The notes under the pieces were generated by a model, which was not told the origin of the DNA, did not search any database, and saw only the letters and a list, made by a program, of their open reading frames with translations. This document shows, in pieces, positions 8,764 through 18,060 of a DNA stretch of 64,000 bases. The number at the start of each line of letters is the position of its first letter. Position 1 is the stretch's first letter. The position numbers were made by a program, and so were the translations under genes. Origin of the DNA: Lacinutrix sp. C3R15 (GTDB lineage Bacteria; Bacteroidota; Bacteroidia; Flavobacteriales; Flavobacteriaceae); the NCBI RefSeq assembly GCF_018860825.1, contig NZ_JAHKPZ010000034.1:1-64000 (forward strand), written 5' to 3'.

Positions 8764-9303
8764 CTAACTATTAATTAGGTAAACAGCATCTTCTCCTTCA
8801 TTTTCTACCCAATTAACTTTTACTTTTTCTTTATTAATAGCATCTACTTGCCTACCTCTATAATCTGGTTGAATAGGTAAATGTCTGCTAAATCTTCTAT
8901 CTATTAAGGTTAAAAGCTCTATTTCATTTGGTCTACCAAAAGACTGAATAGCTGTTAATGCAGCACGAATACTTCGTCCTGTATATAAAACATCATCTAT
9001 AAAAACTACTTTTTTATCTTCTACTACACAATTCATTTCTGTAGCATTTGCTTCTAGTGGTTTGTCACTTCTTCTAAAATCATCTCGATAAAAGGTAATA
9101 TCTAACTGACCCGATTGTAGGTTTTTAATTTTATAATCTTCTTTTAATAATGTAATTAACCTATTTGCTAAAAATTTACCTCTAGGTTGTATACCAATTA
9201 AAACAGTATTAGTAAAATCTTTATGATTTTCAATAAGTTGACAAGCCAATCGATGAAGAATGATGTTTACCTCTTTTGCGTTAAGTAACACTTTTTGACT
9301 CAT
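8764..9303 (-). CDS. pyrR: PyrR: pyr regulator / uracil phosphoribosyltransferase
   Basis: 179 residues. A type I phosphoribosyltransferase with the PRPP loop VVFIDDVLYTGRS at residues 99-111 and the IGIQPRGKFLANRL segment. PyrR in Firmicutes binds pyr mRNA leaders to cause attenuation and also makes UMP from uracil. Here it is the first gene of pyrR-pyrB. Only about 20 nt separate the predicted transcription start from the start codon and no leader hairpin or terminator is visible, so leader attenuation of the Bacillus type is unlikely at this locus. The enzymatic role is the safer call. Confidence 0.95.
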   Translation of the reverse strand: MSQKVLLNAKEVNIILHRLACQLIENHKDFTNTVLIGIQPRGKFLANRLITLLKEDYKIKNLQSGQLDITFYRDDFRRSDKPLEANATEMNCVVEDKKVVFIDDVLYTGRSIRAALTAIQSFGRPNEIELLTLIDRRFSRHLPIQPDYRGRQVDAINKEKVKVNWVENEGEDAVYLINS

Positions 9304-9328
9304 AGAATATACAAACGTATTTTAAAAG

Positions 9329-9359
9329 CAAAGTTAAGGTAAATATTAATAGTGTACAA
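9329..9359 (-). promoter_or_regulatory. Bacteroidota-type promoter of the pyrR operon
   Basis: On the minus strand: TTG (9357-9359), 20 nt, then TAACTTTG (9329-9336), matching the TTG/TAnnTTTG consensus of the Bacteroidota housekeeping sigma factor. The predicted start is near 9322, 20 nt from the pyrR ATG. Confidence 0.6.
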
Positions 9360-9438
9360 TGTGTTTGTAAAGTGTTATGTAAAGAAATATATAAAATAAA
9401 GAAAGTCAATAAGTCTAGAAAGGTTAATTATAAGAAAT

Positions 9439-9467
9439 AAAAAAGCCTCTTATTTCTAAGAGGCTTT
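9439..9467 (-). terminator. Rho-independent terminator of rpsA
   Basis: AAAGCCTCTTA (9442-9452), TTTC loop, TAAGAGGCTTT (9457-9467), with a run of six T on the minus strand. It lies 24 bp past the rpsA stop. Confidence 0.9.
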
Positions 9468-9490
9468 AATTTATAAATATTCAGGAAGCA

Positions 9491-11326
9491 TTATTTCTTT
9501 CCGTCCATTTTGTCTTTAAGCGCTTGTAAAGCTTCGTTAGCATCACCTAAAGTTGGTTTAGCTTCTGCAGCTTGACTTTCTGCTTTTTTAACAGCTTCTT
9601 TTACATTTTTGATTTCTTCTTCTCTAAAGATAGCAGTATGCGAAGCAACTACTCTTTTAAATTCTTTATTAAATTCGATAATCTTAAATTCTGCTGAATC
9701 TCCTTTTTTAAGTTTCTTACCATCTTCTTTTTCAAGGTGACGAGAAGGAACAAAGGCAACGATATCTTCGTTAAACTCAATAGTTGCTCCTTTATCTACA
9801 ACTTCAGCAATTTCTGCAGTATGTGTAGTACCTAAAGCAAATTCAGTTTCGTATTTATCCCAAGGGTTATCTGTAGTTTGTTTATGACCTAAAGATAATT
9901 TACGTCCTTCAACATCTAATTCAAGAACAACAACATCTAAAGTATCACCAACTGCACAGAACTCAGATGGATGCTTAATTTTCTTAGTCCAAGATAAATC
10001 AGAGATATAAATTAATCCATCAATACCTTCTTCTAATTCAACAAAAACACCAAAGTTTGTAAAGTTACGAACTGTTCCAGAGTGTTTAGAACCTACAGGG
10101 TATTTTGTTGTAATATCTGTCCATGGATCTGCAGATAATTGCTTGATACCAAGAGACATTTTTCTATCTTCTCTATCTAAAGTTAAGATTTGCGCTTCAA
10201 CAACGTCTCCAACAGAAACGAAATCTTGAGCAGAACGTAAATGTGTAGACCAAGACATTTCACTTACGTGAACTAATCCTTCAACACCTTCAGCGACTTC
10301 AACAAAAGCACCATAGTCAGCAATAACTACTACTTTACCTTTTACTTTATCACCTACTTTTACATCTTCTCCTAAAGCATCCCAAGGATGTTTAGATAAT
10401 TGTTTAAGACCTAATTGGATTCTTGATTTGTTTTCATCAAAATCAAGGATTACCACATTTAATTTTTGATCTAACTCAACAATCTCATTTGGATGGTTGA
10501 TTCTAGACCAAGAAAGATCTGTAATATGTACTAAACCGTCAACACCACCAAGATCAATAAATACACCGTAAGAAGTAATGTTTTTAACAACACCTTCTAG
10601 TACTTGACCTTTTTCTAATTGACCAATAATTTCTTTCTTTTGTACTTCAATATCAGCCTCAATAAGTGCTTTATGAGATACTACTACGTTTTTAAATTCG
10701 TGGTTAATTTTTACCACTTTAAATTCCATAGTTTTATTCACATACTGATCGTAATCTCTAATTGGTTTTACATCAATTTGAGAACCTGGTAAGAATGCTT
10801 CAATACCAAATACATCTACAATCATACCACCTTTAGTTCTGCATTTTACAAAACCATTAACGATTTCACCTGTATCATGTGCATTGTTAACTCTATCCCA
10901 AGCTTTAATTACACGTGCTTTTCTGTGAGATAATACTAATTGTCCTGTTGCGTCTTCACGAACATCAATTAATACTTCTACTTTATCACCAACAGCTAAG
11001 TTAGGATTGTAACGAAATTCGTTTAATGAAATTACACCTTCAGATTTTGCGTTGATGTCAATAATTGCATCACGATCTGAAATGTGAATTACTTCACCTT
11101 CTACTACTTCATCATCTAAAGTATCTACGAAATTTTCTGATACTAATTTTTCAAATTCTTTTAATTGAGAATCTTCAACCTCATCAATACCTTCTTGGTA
11201 ATTGTGCCAATTGAAATCTGCTAAGAATTTTTCTGGGTTTGCTTGTGCTTCAGAAACTTGAGGAGTTTCTTTTACTTCTTTTGCTTCTGTTGCTTCAACT
11301 TCAGCTTGTTTTGCTTTTTCAGCCAT
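9491..11326 (-). CDS. rpsA: 30S ribosomal protein S1
   Basis: 611 residues with a charged N-terminal extension (about 1-65), six S1 RNA-binding domains spaced roughly every 85 residues between 70 and 570, and a Lys/Ala-rich C-terminal tail. The central S1 domains show the family pattern GxVKxIxxYGVFIDLGGVDGLVHxxDLSW. It recruits mRNA to the 30S subunit, which matters in Bacteroidota where Shine-Dalgarno sequences are weak. It is transcribed from its own strong promoter and long leader, separate from the upstream cmk gene, and ends at a clear terminator. Confidence 0.97.
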   Translation of the reverse strand: MAEKAKQAEVEATEAKEVKETPQVSEAQANPEKFLADFNWHNYQEGIDEVEDSQLKEFEKLVSENFVDTLDDEVVEGEVIHISDRDAIIDINAKSEGVISLNEFRYNPNLAVGDKVEVLIDVREDATGQLVLSHRKARVIKAWDRVNNAHDTGEIVNGFVKCRTKGGMIVDVFGIEAFLPGSQIDVKPIRDYDQYVNKTMEFKVVKINHEFKNVVVSHKALIEADIEVQKKEIIGQLEKGQVLEGVVKNITSYGVFIDLGGVDGLVHITDLSWSRINHPNEIVELDQKLNVVILDFDENKSRIQLGLKQLSKHPWDALGEDVKVGDKVKGKVVVIADYGAFVEVAEGVEGLVHVSEMSWSTHLRSAQDFVSVGDVVEAQILTLDREDRKMSLGIKQLSADPWTDITTKYPVGSKHSGTVRNFTNFGVFVELEEGIDGLIYISDLSWTKKIKHPSEFCAVGDTLDVVVLELDVEGRKLSLGHKQTTDNPWDKYETEFALGTTHTAEIAEVVDKGATIEFNEDIVAFVPSRHLEKEDGKKLKKGDSAEFKIIEFNKEFKRVVASHTAIFREEEIKNVKEAVKKAESQAAEAKPTLGDANEALQALKDKMDGKK

Positions 11327-11486
11327 TTAAATAATTTAATAATGTAATGTTTTCTTTTTTTTGAAAACGTTTTTACATTACGTTTTGTATTCTGTTGTGT
11401 TTTAGGAAGATATGATTGCGACAACACACAGAAGTGTTAAAATTGTTTTTTATTTACCCCTTTTATCTTTCCACTATTCGCTAAAA
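11327..11486 (-). other. Long structured rpsA 5' leader
   Basis: From the predicted start near 11486 to the ATG the leader is about 160 nt. Next to the start codon lies a hairpin: on the plus strand GTAAT (11344-11348) plus GTTTTC (11349-11354), an eight-T loop, then GAAAAC (11363-11368) and ATTAC (11377-11381). An alternative 7-bp pairing, GTAATGT (11344-11350) with ACATTAC (11375-11381), competes with it. It could control S1 translation, since S1 autoregulates in other bacteria. That role is inference. Confidence 0.45.
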
Positions 11487-11492
11487 GGAGTG

Positions 11493-11522
11493 CAAAAATA
11501 CAATTATATTTTTGAATGTCAA
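11493..11522 (-). promoter_or_regulatory. Near-consensus promoter of rpsA
   Basis: Minus strand: TTTG ending at 11520, exactly 19 nt, then TATTTTTG (11493-11500). This matches both boxes of the Bacteroidota consensus and is one of the two best matches in the window. Confidence 0.75.
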
Positions 11523-11594
11523 ATGTTTATTGATAGAAATTTAATAGTAAGCTTATATTTTACAAAGACACTAAAGTATTGTTTGTTTTAGTAA

Positions 11595-12287
11595 TTAATT
11601 AGCTTTTAACGAATTAGTAACTAATGCCAGTACTTTATTAAATTGCTCTTCTAAAGAAAGGTTAGAGTTGTCAATTTCTATAGCATCTTCTGCTTTTACT
11701 AAAGGGGAGTCTTTTCTGTTAGAGTCTATATAGTCACGTTCTTGTACATTATGTAATACATCTTTATATAAAACCTCATCTCCTCTACTAACAAGCTCAT
11801 CAAACCTACGTTGTGCTCTTGTTTCTGCAGAAGCTGTCATAAATATTTTTACTTCTGCATTAGGAAATACAACAGTACCAATATCACGACCATCCATAAC
11901 AACGCCTTTATCTTTTCCCATTTGCTGTTGTTGTTTCACCAATTGGTAACGCACTTCTGGAATGGTTGCTATTTGGCTAACAAAACTAGAAACCTCTAGG
12001 GTTCTTATTTGTTTTTCAACATTTACACCATTTAAATATACTTCTGCAAAACCTAATTCTGGATTAAAAGAAAAACTAATAGTTACTTCTGCAAGTTTAG
12101 CCACTAAACCTTCTCTATCAAAATGGTTAGCATCAATAAAATTATGCTGCATTGCAAATAGAGTTACTGCTCTATACATAGCGCCAGAATCAACATAAAT
12201 ATAGCCCAAATGCTTTGCTAGTTGCTTTGCAATTGTGCTTTTTCCTGTAGATGAAAATCCGTCTATGGCAATGGTAATATTATTCAT
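11595..12287 (-). CDS. cmk: (d)CMP kinase
   Basis: 230 residues. Phosphorylates CMP/dCMP to the diphosphates. The P-loop GFSSTGKST is at residues 10-18, followed by YVDSGAMYRAVTLFA, the DGRDIGTVVFPNA substrate-binding segment and the RDYIDSNRKDSPL lid region. It lies 31 bp downstream of porQ on the same strand. The cmk-porQ pairing is common in flavobacteria. Confidence 0.96.
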   Translation of the reverse strand: MNNITIAIDGFSSTGKSTIAKQLAKHLGYIYVDSGAMYRAVTLFAMQHNFIDANHFDREGLVAKLAEVTISFSFNPELGFAEVYLNGVNVEKQIRTLEVSSFVSQIATIPEVRYQLVKQQQQMGKDKGVVMDGRDIGTVVFPNAEVKIFMTASAETRAQRRFDELVSRGDEVLYKDVLHNVQERDYIDSNRKDSPLVKAEDAIEIDNSNLSLEEQFNKVLALVTNSLKAN

Positions 12288-12318
12288 ATAATTAATTAAA
12301 GGTACTTCAAAAACTTTT

Positions 12319-13338
12319 TTATTGTAAGTCTATTTGTAAGCCAAAAAAGTTTGCGTTAGATGCGCTTGTATATTTAGCATGTGTATAACTAAAACGCAGT
12401 TTATTTAATTTTATAGAAATACCTGCAGATAAACCAGAGAAATTACGTTGCTCAACAATACGTAGTTCTTCTGCTCTTCTAAAGTTATATCCTATTCTAA
12501 ATTGAAAACCTCCTTCAGGAAATAACTCAAGACCTAATATAGTATGTCTTAATGCTTCATTAAAAAAGCTAATATCTTCTTGGGTTTGGTTACCTTCAAG
12601 ATCTGTAGTTGCTCTTGCAGGATTTGAAGCTCCTATTGGCCATTTTTGTAAATTCTCAAAAGTTAGGTGCCAGCGTATTGGTACATTTTCTAGGGTTTGC
12701 GACATACCAAAATCTACCTCAAAAGGCAAAGGTTCATGCAGTCCTGCATAAGTTGTAATTTGTGTTCCTGCGTTTCTAAGCACCAAAGTAGCTTGAAACT
12801 CAATATCTTCATTAATATAGATTAATCCTGCATCTACAGCAATACCTAAAGAACTATATTGCTCTAATTTTGAAGTTATAACTTTTAAATTTCCGCCTAA
12901 GTAAAAATCTGAATAACCAATTTGTCTTGCATGACCAAATGAAACTGCAGCTTCATTACCTGTAAAAGACCCTGTAGCCACACCTTGCTCATCATAACCA
13001 TCAAAACTTCCGTAATTAATATAAGAAACACCTATATGATACGTTAAATTTCTTCTATCTACTGTGTAAGCATAGGCTGCTGTACCATAATTTATACCTC
13101 CTAAATAACTAGAATAATTAACAGCAAGTTGATTATCCATATCTAAATTAATAGTTGCGGGATTAAAAATAGCTTGTGTTACATCATAATCTACATTAGT
13201 AAGTACTTTACCTCCTAAAGCGGCTTGTCTTGGTGAGGATACTAAGTTTAAAAACTGGTAGGTTGTTTCTCCTCCTAATTGCGCATTAGAAGTTACAACG
13301 TATAACAGACAAATACATGTTAAATATTTCTTAATCAT
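12319..13338 (-). CDS. porQ: Type IX secretion system protein PorQ
   Basis: 339 residues, signal peptide ending SNAQLGG, then the family start TTYQFLNLVSSPRQAALGG and an outer-membrane barrel-like body ending in FGLQIDLQ. PorQ is an outer-membrane component needed with PorU/PorV/PorZ to process and attach T9SS cargo. The gene lies between a LysM protein (54 bp upstream) and cmk (31 bp downstream), suggesting a lon-LysM-porQ-cmk transcription unit. Together with the sorting-domain proteins at both ends of the window it indicates an active T9SS. Confidence 0.92.
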   Translation of the reverse strand: MIKKYLTCICLLYVVTSNAQLGGETTYQFLNLVSSPRQAALGGKVLTNVDYDVTQAIFNPATINLDMDNQLAVNYSSYLGGINYGTAAYAYTVDRRNLTYHIGVSYINYGSFDGYDEQGVATGSFTGNEAAVSFGHARQIGYSDFYLGGNLKVITSKLEQYSSLGIAVDAGLIYINEDIEFQATLVLRNAGTQITTYAGLHEPLPFEVDFGMSQTLENVPIRWHLTFENLQKWPIGASNPARATTDLEGNQTQEDISFFNEALRHTILGLELFPEGGFQFRIGYNFRRAEELRIVEQRNFSGLSAGISIKLNKLRFSYTHAKYTSASNANFFGLQIDLQ

Positions 13339-13392
13339 AGAGGTGCAAATTAACTAAATCTATCTTAAAACGCATAGATAAGAAATATATTT

Positions 13393-14124
13393 TTATTTTA
13401 GTTTTAACTTTTGCCCAATATGGATATTATTTGTGTCTAAATTATTAATTTCTTTTAAGGTATTTAAAGGAATACCGTGTGTTTTAGCAATATTATACAG
13501 ATTATCTCCTTTTTTAACTATATAAAAAGATTTTGCATTTTCTATTGAAGATTTTTCAATATTCTTTATTGTTTTGTCTTCAACAACGTCTATTTTCTGC
13601 GTAACCTCTTCTGTTTTAGCATTTGTATTATACAACGTATTTTGTGATACTACAGGTGTAGTATTTGGCGGTGTAACTTCTAATCCTGCTGGTGTTTGAC
13701 CTGGATGTAATTTTGCTATAATTTTAGATTCTCCTTGGCTTATTACTGGACTACTAGATTTTACAATAACTTTTTTAATAATTTTAAGTTCCTGACCAAT
13801 ACTTAATTTATTAGAAGACAGCTTATTTTGTTTTAAGATTTCTTCTTCACTCACATCATATTGTTTGGCTATTTTAGAAATGGTTTCTTTTTTAGCTACT
13901 TGATGTATTTTAATATCTGTATAAATAACACCATTATTTGTAGTCTCTAATTTTGTAGCATCCGTTGCATTATGATCTAAAAAAACGTACTCTCCGGTTT
14001 TAGTAGAAAGAAAAGCTTCTTTACCTTCCAAATGTATTGGAAGAAATTCTTCAGTTGTTTCAGTTTCTTGTGAAATAGAAACAATAGAAAGAAAACATGC
14101 TAAAATAAAAATTAGAGACTTCAT
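13393..14124 (-). CDS. Secreted protein with two LysM domains
   Basis: 243 residues. A signal peptide (FILACFLSIVSISQ) is followed by one LysM domain around residues 52-95 (HQVAKKETISKIAKQY ... IGQELKI), a low-complexity Thr/Val linker, and a second LysM at the extreme C-terminus around 199-243 (YIVKKGDNLYNIAKTHG ... IGQKLKLK). LysM binds peptidoglycan. No catalytic domain is visible. The gene starts 3 bp after lon, so it is translated from the same message, and precedes porQ. Confidence 0.88.
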   Translation of the reverse strand: MKSLIFILACFLSIVSISQETETTEEFLPIHLEGKEAFLSTKTGEYVFLDHNATDATKLETTNNGVIYTDIKIHQVAKKETISKIAKQYDVSEEEILKQNKLSSNKLSIGQELKIIKKVIVKSSSPVISQGESKIIAKLHPGQTPAGLEVTPPNTTPVVSQNTLYNTNAKTEEVTQKIDVVEDKTIKNIEKSSIENAKSFYIVKKGDNLYNIAKTHGIPLNTLKEINNLDTNNIHIGQKLKLK

Positions 14125-14127
14125 AAT

Positions 14128-16581
14128 TTATAATTTTTTATAATTCTTGACTTTAGAATTAGTTATAGCAATATCGATTACATCTTTCATTTCTGAAACA
14201 TAATGAAAAGTTAAACCTTTTAAATATTCAGGCTTAATTTCTTCAATATCACGTCTATTATCTTCACAAAGTAATATTTCTTTTATTCTTGCACGCTTTG
14301 CAGCAAGAATTTTTTCTTTAATTCCGCCAACAGGTAATACTTTTCCTCTTAACGTAATTTCTCCAGTCATTGCTAGGCTCTTTTTTACTTTGCGTTGTGT
14401 AAACAAAGATACTAAAGAAGTTAACATGGTAACTCCTGCACTTGGTCCATCTTTAGGTGTTGCACCTTCAGGAACGTGAATATGCACATTGTATTTACCA
14501 AATACATCTGGATCTACACCTAATTCTTCGGCATTTGCTTTAATATATTCCATAGCAATAGTGGCAGATTCTTTCATGACTTTACCAAGATTACCTGTAA
14601 TAGTCATAGCACCTTTACCTTTAGAAAGTATAGATTCTATAAACAAGATATCACCTCCTACTCTTGTCCATGCCAAACCTGTAACAACTCCTGCTACGTT
14701 ATTGTTTTCGTATTTATCTCTTTCTAATTTAGGTCCTCCAAGAACTTCAATAATATCTTCATTAGATACTTTTATATTGTAGTCTTCTTCCATTGCTATA
14801 TTTTTCGCAGCATAACGTACCATTTTAGCTATCTGTTTTTCTAAACCACGAACACCAGATTCTCGAGTATAACCTTCTACTATTTTTTCTAACTGTGGTT
14901 TTCCTATTTTAAGATGTGCATCTGTTAAACCATGTTCTTTTAATTGTTTTGGTAGTAAATGGCGTTTTGCTATTTCTACTTTTTCTTCAATAGTATATCC
15001 TGTTACATTAATAATTTCCATTCTATCTAGTAATGCAGGCTGAATGGTTGATAAACTATTAGACGTTGCAATAAACATTACTTTAGAAAGGTCAAATCCC
15101 ATTTCTAAAAAGTTATCATGAAAGTCATTATTTTGTTCAGGGTCTAATACCTCTAACAATGCAGAAGATGGATCTCCTTGATGCGAATTAGATAGCTTAT
15201 CTATTTCATCTAACACAAAAACAGGGTTTGCTGTTCCTGCTTTCTTTAAATTTTGAAGTATTCTTCCTGGCATTGCACCAATATATGTTTTTCTATGCCC
15301 TCTTATTTCTGCTTCATCACGTAAACCACCAAGAGACATACGTATATATTCTCTACCTAAGGCTTCTGCAATAGATTTACCTAGTGATGTTTTACCAACT
15401 CCTGGAGGTCCGTAAAGACATATAATTGGTGATTTCATATCATTACGTAATTTAATAACTGCCAAGTGTTCAATAATACGTTGTTTAACATCATCTAAAC
15501 CATAATGGTCTCTATCTAATATTTTCTTAGCACGTTTTAAATCAAATTTATCTTTAGAAAACTCATTCCATGGCAAATCTAAAAACAGCTCTAAATAATT
15601 ACGTTGTATAGAGTATTCTGCAACTTGTGGATTCATACGTTGCATTTTAGATAGTTCTTTATTAAAATGCTCTGCTACTTTATCCTCCCATTTTTTAGTT
15701 TTAGCACGTTGGCGCATTTCTTCTATTTCTTCACCAGACGAAACTCCTCCTCCAAGTTCTTCTTGAATGGTTTTCATTTGTTGATGTAAAAAATACTCAC
15801 GTTGCTGTTGGTTCATATCACTTTGAACCTTTAATTGAATATCATTTTTAAGTTCCATTTTCTGAAACTCAATATTCATATATTTTAATGTTGCTAAGGC
15901 ACGTTCTTTTAAATCATTATTTTCTAATAAAAGTTGTTTTTCTTTTACTGAAAGATTCATGTTAGAAGACACAAAATTTATTAAAAACGATTTGCTTTCA
16001 ATATTTTTAATAGCAAAAGAAGCCTCACTTGGTATGTTAGGACTGTCTTTAATAATTTGAAGTGCAAGATCTTTAATAGACTCAATAATAGCATCAAATT
16101 CTTTATTTTCTTTTGCTGGTTTAGCTTCAGGGACTTCACGAATAGTAGCATTCATGTAAGGTTCTTCTGTTATTACCTCTGCTACTTTAAAACGTTTTTT
16201 ACCTTGAATAATAACTGTTGTATTACCATCAGGCATTTTTAAAACACGTAAAATTCTAGCAACTGTACCTGTTTCGTGTATATCTCCTGCTTTTGGGTCT
16301 TCTACAGCTTCATCTTTTTGTGCAACTACACCAATAACTTTGCTGCCTTTGTTAGCATCGTTAATTAGCTTAATAGATTTATCTCTTCCTGCTGTTATAG
16401 GTATAACTACTCCAGGAAACAAAACCGTGTTTCTTAAAGACAGAATAGGTAAAGTTTCTGGTAGTTCTTCGTTATTTATTTTTTCTTCATCCTCTGGAGT
16501 CATTAAAGGGATTAATTCTGAATTTTCATCAATATCTTGTAATGACAAACTGTCAAGGCTTAATAAACTAGATTTCTTCAT
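14128..16581 (-). CDS. lon: ATP-dependent protease Lon
   Basis: 817 residues, full length. N-terminal LON substrate-binding domain (about 43-240), coiled coil, AAA+ module with Walker A GPPGVGKT at 391-398 and Walker B VFVLDEID, and a C-terminal protease with the Ser-Lys dyad: serine 714 in [11 protein letters not shown] and lysine 757 in GGIKEK. It degrades misfolded and short-lived regulatory proteins in the cytosol. It is the first gene of a run continuing into LysM, porQ and cmk. A direct repeat of AATGAC lies about 20 bp upstream; no housekeeping promoter was found. Confidence 0.97.
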   Translation of the reverse strand: MKKSSLLSLDSLSLQDIDENSELIPLMTPEDEEKINNEELPETLPILSLRNTVLFPGVVIPITAGRDKSIKLINDANKGSKVIGVVAQKDEAVEDPKAGDIHETGTVARILRVLKMPDGNTTVIIQGKKRFKVAEVITEEPYMNATIREVPEAKPAKENKEFDAIIESIKDLALQIIKDSPNIPSEASFAIKNIESKSFLINFVSSNMNLSVKEKQLLLENNDLKERALATLKYMNIEFQKMELKNDIQLKVQSDMNQQQREYFLHQQMKTIQEELGGGVSSGEEIEEMRQRAKTKKWEDKVAEHFNKELSKMQRMNPQVAEYSIQRNYLELFLDLPWNEFSKDKFDLKRAKKILDRDHYGLDDVKQRIIEHLAVIKLRNDMKSPIICLYGPPGVGKTSLGKSIAEALGREYIRMSLGGLRDEAEIRGHRKTYIGAMPGRILQNLKKAGTANPVFVLDEIDKLSNSHQGDPSSALLEVLDPEQNNDFHDNFLEMGFDLSKVMFIATSNSLSTIQPALLDRMEIINVTGYTIEEKVEIAKRHLLPKQLKEHGLTDAHLKIGKPQLEKIVEGYTRESGVRGLEKQIAKMVRYAAKNIAMEEDYNIKVSNEDIIEVLGGPKLERDKYENNNVAGVVTGLAWTRVGGDILFIESILSKGKGAMTITGNLGKVMKESATIAMEYIKANAEELGVDPDVFGKYNVHIHVPEGATPKDGPSAGVTMLTSLVSLFTQRKVKKSLAMTGEITLRGKVLPVGGIKEKILAAKRARIKEILLCEDNRRDIEEIKPEYLKGLTFHYVSEMKDVIDIAITNSKVKNYKKL

Positions 16582-16934
16582 ATATATAATTAAGTCATTC
16601 TGTCATTATTAAAAAAACAACAAAATGATTTGAGTTTAAAATTATTATTTGATTTTTACATTATTTAGCTAACAATCATAGAGTTACCAACAAACATTAA
16701 CTAAGCTTACACTCTATTTAAATCAATTAATATGCCATTTTAATGCTTTAAAGTTTAATATTTTGGGTTTAAAGAATTCTTGTTCTTCTTTTATTTTCTT
16801 ACACAAGAAAACCATTTAACACATAAACATTATATACTCTAAATTAAAAGTTTAAATTTTTAATTAAAAAAAATAACTAAACTGTAACAGTTTATCTTTA
16901 TGCTTGTCTATACTATAACAATTTGATTTAATCT
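16582..16934. other. Divergent 353-bp region between lon and the ECF sigma operon
   Basis: The lon side (16595-16610) carries, on the minus strand, two copies of AATGAC separated by 2 nt. The sigma side carries an ECF-type promoter (16883-16910). The A+T-rich middle contains no supportable gene. Confidence 0.6.
16883..16910 (+). promoter_or_regulatory. Candidate autoregulated ECF-type promoter
   Basis: TGTAAC (16883-16888, within the palindrome AACTGTAACAGTT at 16880-16892), 17 nt, then GTCTA (16906-16910). An AAC -35 and GTC-type -10 are characteristic of ECF sigma factors, which usually drive their own operons. The predicted start near 16917 leaves about 18 nt to the TTG start codon. Confidence 0.55.
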
Positions 16935-17492
16935 TTGTCACTAACCAACCAAAATATCGAGCAGCTCATAATGCTATGTAAATCTAACAACCAATTTGCG
17001 CAATTGGAGATTTATAATAGGTATTACAAAGCAATGTTTAACGTGTCTTATAGAATAGTAAAAGATAGATTTGAAGCAGAAGATATTATGCAAGATTCTT
17101 TTCTTAAAGCTTTTACAAAACTAGACACTATAAAAGATACTATGACTTTTGGAGCCTGGCTAAAACGAATTGTTATTAACAACAGTATTTATCATTTTAA
17201 TAAAAATAATAAATACCAAGACGTTCCTTTAGAGGATGTATTGTATAAAACAGAGTATAATGATGGAATTTCTAGTGATTATGAGTTTACAAACTTAAAG
17301 GCGCAACAAGTTTTAGAGACCATGAAATTACTTAAAGACAATTACAGAATTGCACTAACACTACACCTTATTGAAGGGTATGATTACGAAGAAATAAGCG
17401 AAATCATGAACATTACTTATGCTAATTGCAGAACAACCGTTTCTAGAGCTAAAGACAGTTTAAGAAAAAAATTAGAATTAGTAGAACATTAA
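16935..17492 (+). CDS. ECF-family RNA polymerase sigma factor
   Basis: 185 residues. Sigma region 2 is clear (LEIYNRYYKAMFNVSYRIVKDRFEAEDIMQDSFLKAF, about 24-60) and region 4 with a helix-turn-helix lies at about 120-180 (LIEGYDYEEISEIMNITYANCRTTVSRAKDSLRKKL). No region 1.1 or 3, hence ECF type. The start is TTG at 16935; the first ATG (16971) would cut into region 2. An ECF-like promoter lies directly upstream. A candidate anti-sigma gene follows 7 bp downstream and two secreted proteins come after it, which suggests an envelope-responsive regulon. Confidence 0.93.
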   Translation: MSLTNQNIEQLIMLCKSNNQFAQLEIYNRYYKAMFNVSYRIVKDRFEAEDIMQDSFLKAFTKLDTIKDTMTFGAWLKRIVINNSIYHFNKNNKYQDVPLEDVLYKTEYNDGISSDYEFTNLKAQQVLETMKLLKDNYRIALTLHLIEGYDYEEISEIMNITYANCRTTVSRAKDSLRKKLELVEH

Positions 17493-17499
17493 AATTTTA

Positions 17500-18060
17500 A
17501 TGATGAAAAAAGACAATTTAGATACTCTCTTTGCTACTTTAAAAGATGATTTTGATGTAGAAATACCTACGCTAGATCATGAAAAAAGATTTTTAAAGAA
17601 ATTAAACAAGCAAGAGCTTGCACATACTACTATACCAAAAAATAATTTTTGGAAACCTTTTCTTAGTATTGCTGCAACTATAGCAATTTTAGTTACTGTT
17701 TTTATTACAACACAACAAGAGGAAAACGTTTATGATTTAGCAAGTATTTCACCAGAAATGGCAGAAACTCAAAATTTCTTTACAACAACAATTGCAAGAG
17801 AATTAACAAAACTAGAAACCGAAACCAACCCAGAAACAAAATTATTAATTGCAGATGCTATGATGCAAATGCAACGATTAGAAAAAGAATACACAGCCTT
17901 AAAAAAAGACTTGTCTGAAAGTGGCGAAGATAAACGCGTTATTTATGCCATGATTAGCAATTTTCAAAATAGAATAGATATTCTTGAAAACACCTTAACC
18001 CAAATAGAAAACATTAAAAAATTAAAAAATAGCACTAATGAAAACAGTACTACTATATAA
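17500..18060 (+). CDS. Single-pass membrane protein, candidate anti-sigma factor
   Basis: 186 residues. About 45 cytosolic residues, one transmembrane segment (FLSIAATIAILVTVFI, about 50-66), then a mostly helical, coiled-coil-prone C-terminal part (about 90-180, outside the membrane if N-in). This topology fits anti-sigma factors, and the gene directly follows the ECF sigma gene by 7 bp. No classical zinc anti-sigma motif (HxxxCxxC) is present, so the role rests on context. Either of two adjacent ATG codons could be the start. It overlaps the next gene by 23 bp, indicating coupled translation. Confidence 0.8.
   Translation: MMKKDNLDTLFATLKDDFDVEIPTLDHEKRFLKKLNKQELAHTTIPKNNFWKPFLSIAATIAILVTVFITTQQEENVYDLASISPEMAETQNFFTTTIARELTKLETETNPETKLLIADAMMQMQRLEKEYTALKKDLSESGEDKRVIYAMISNFQNRIDILENTLTQIENIKKLKNSTNENSTTI

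Noticed and set aside
9304-9328. pyr leader attenuator
   Set aside because: Too short and no hairpin; see pyrR finding.
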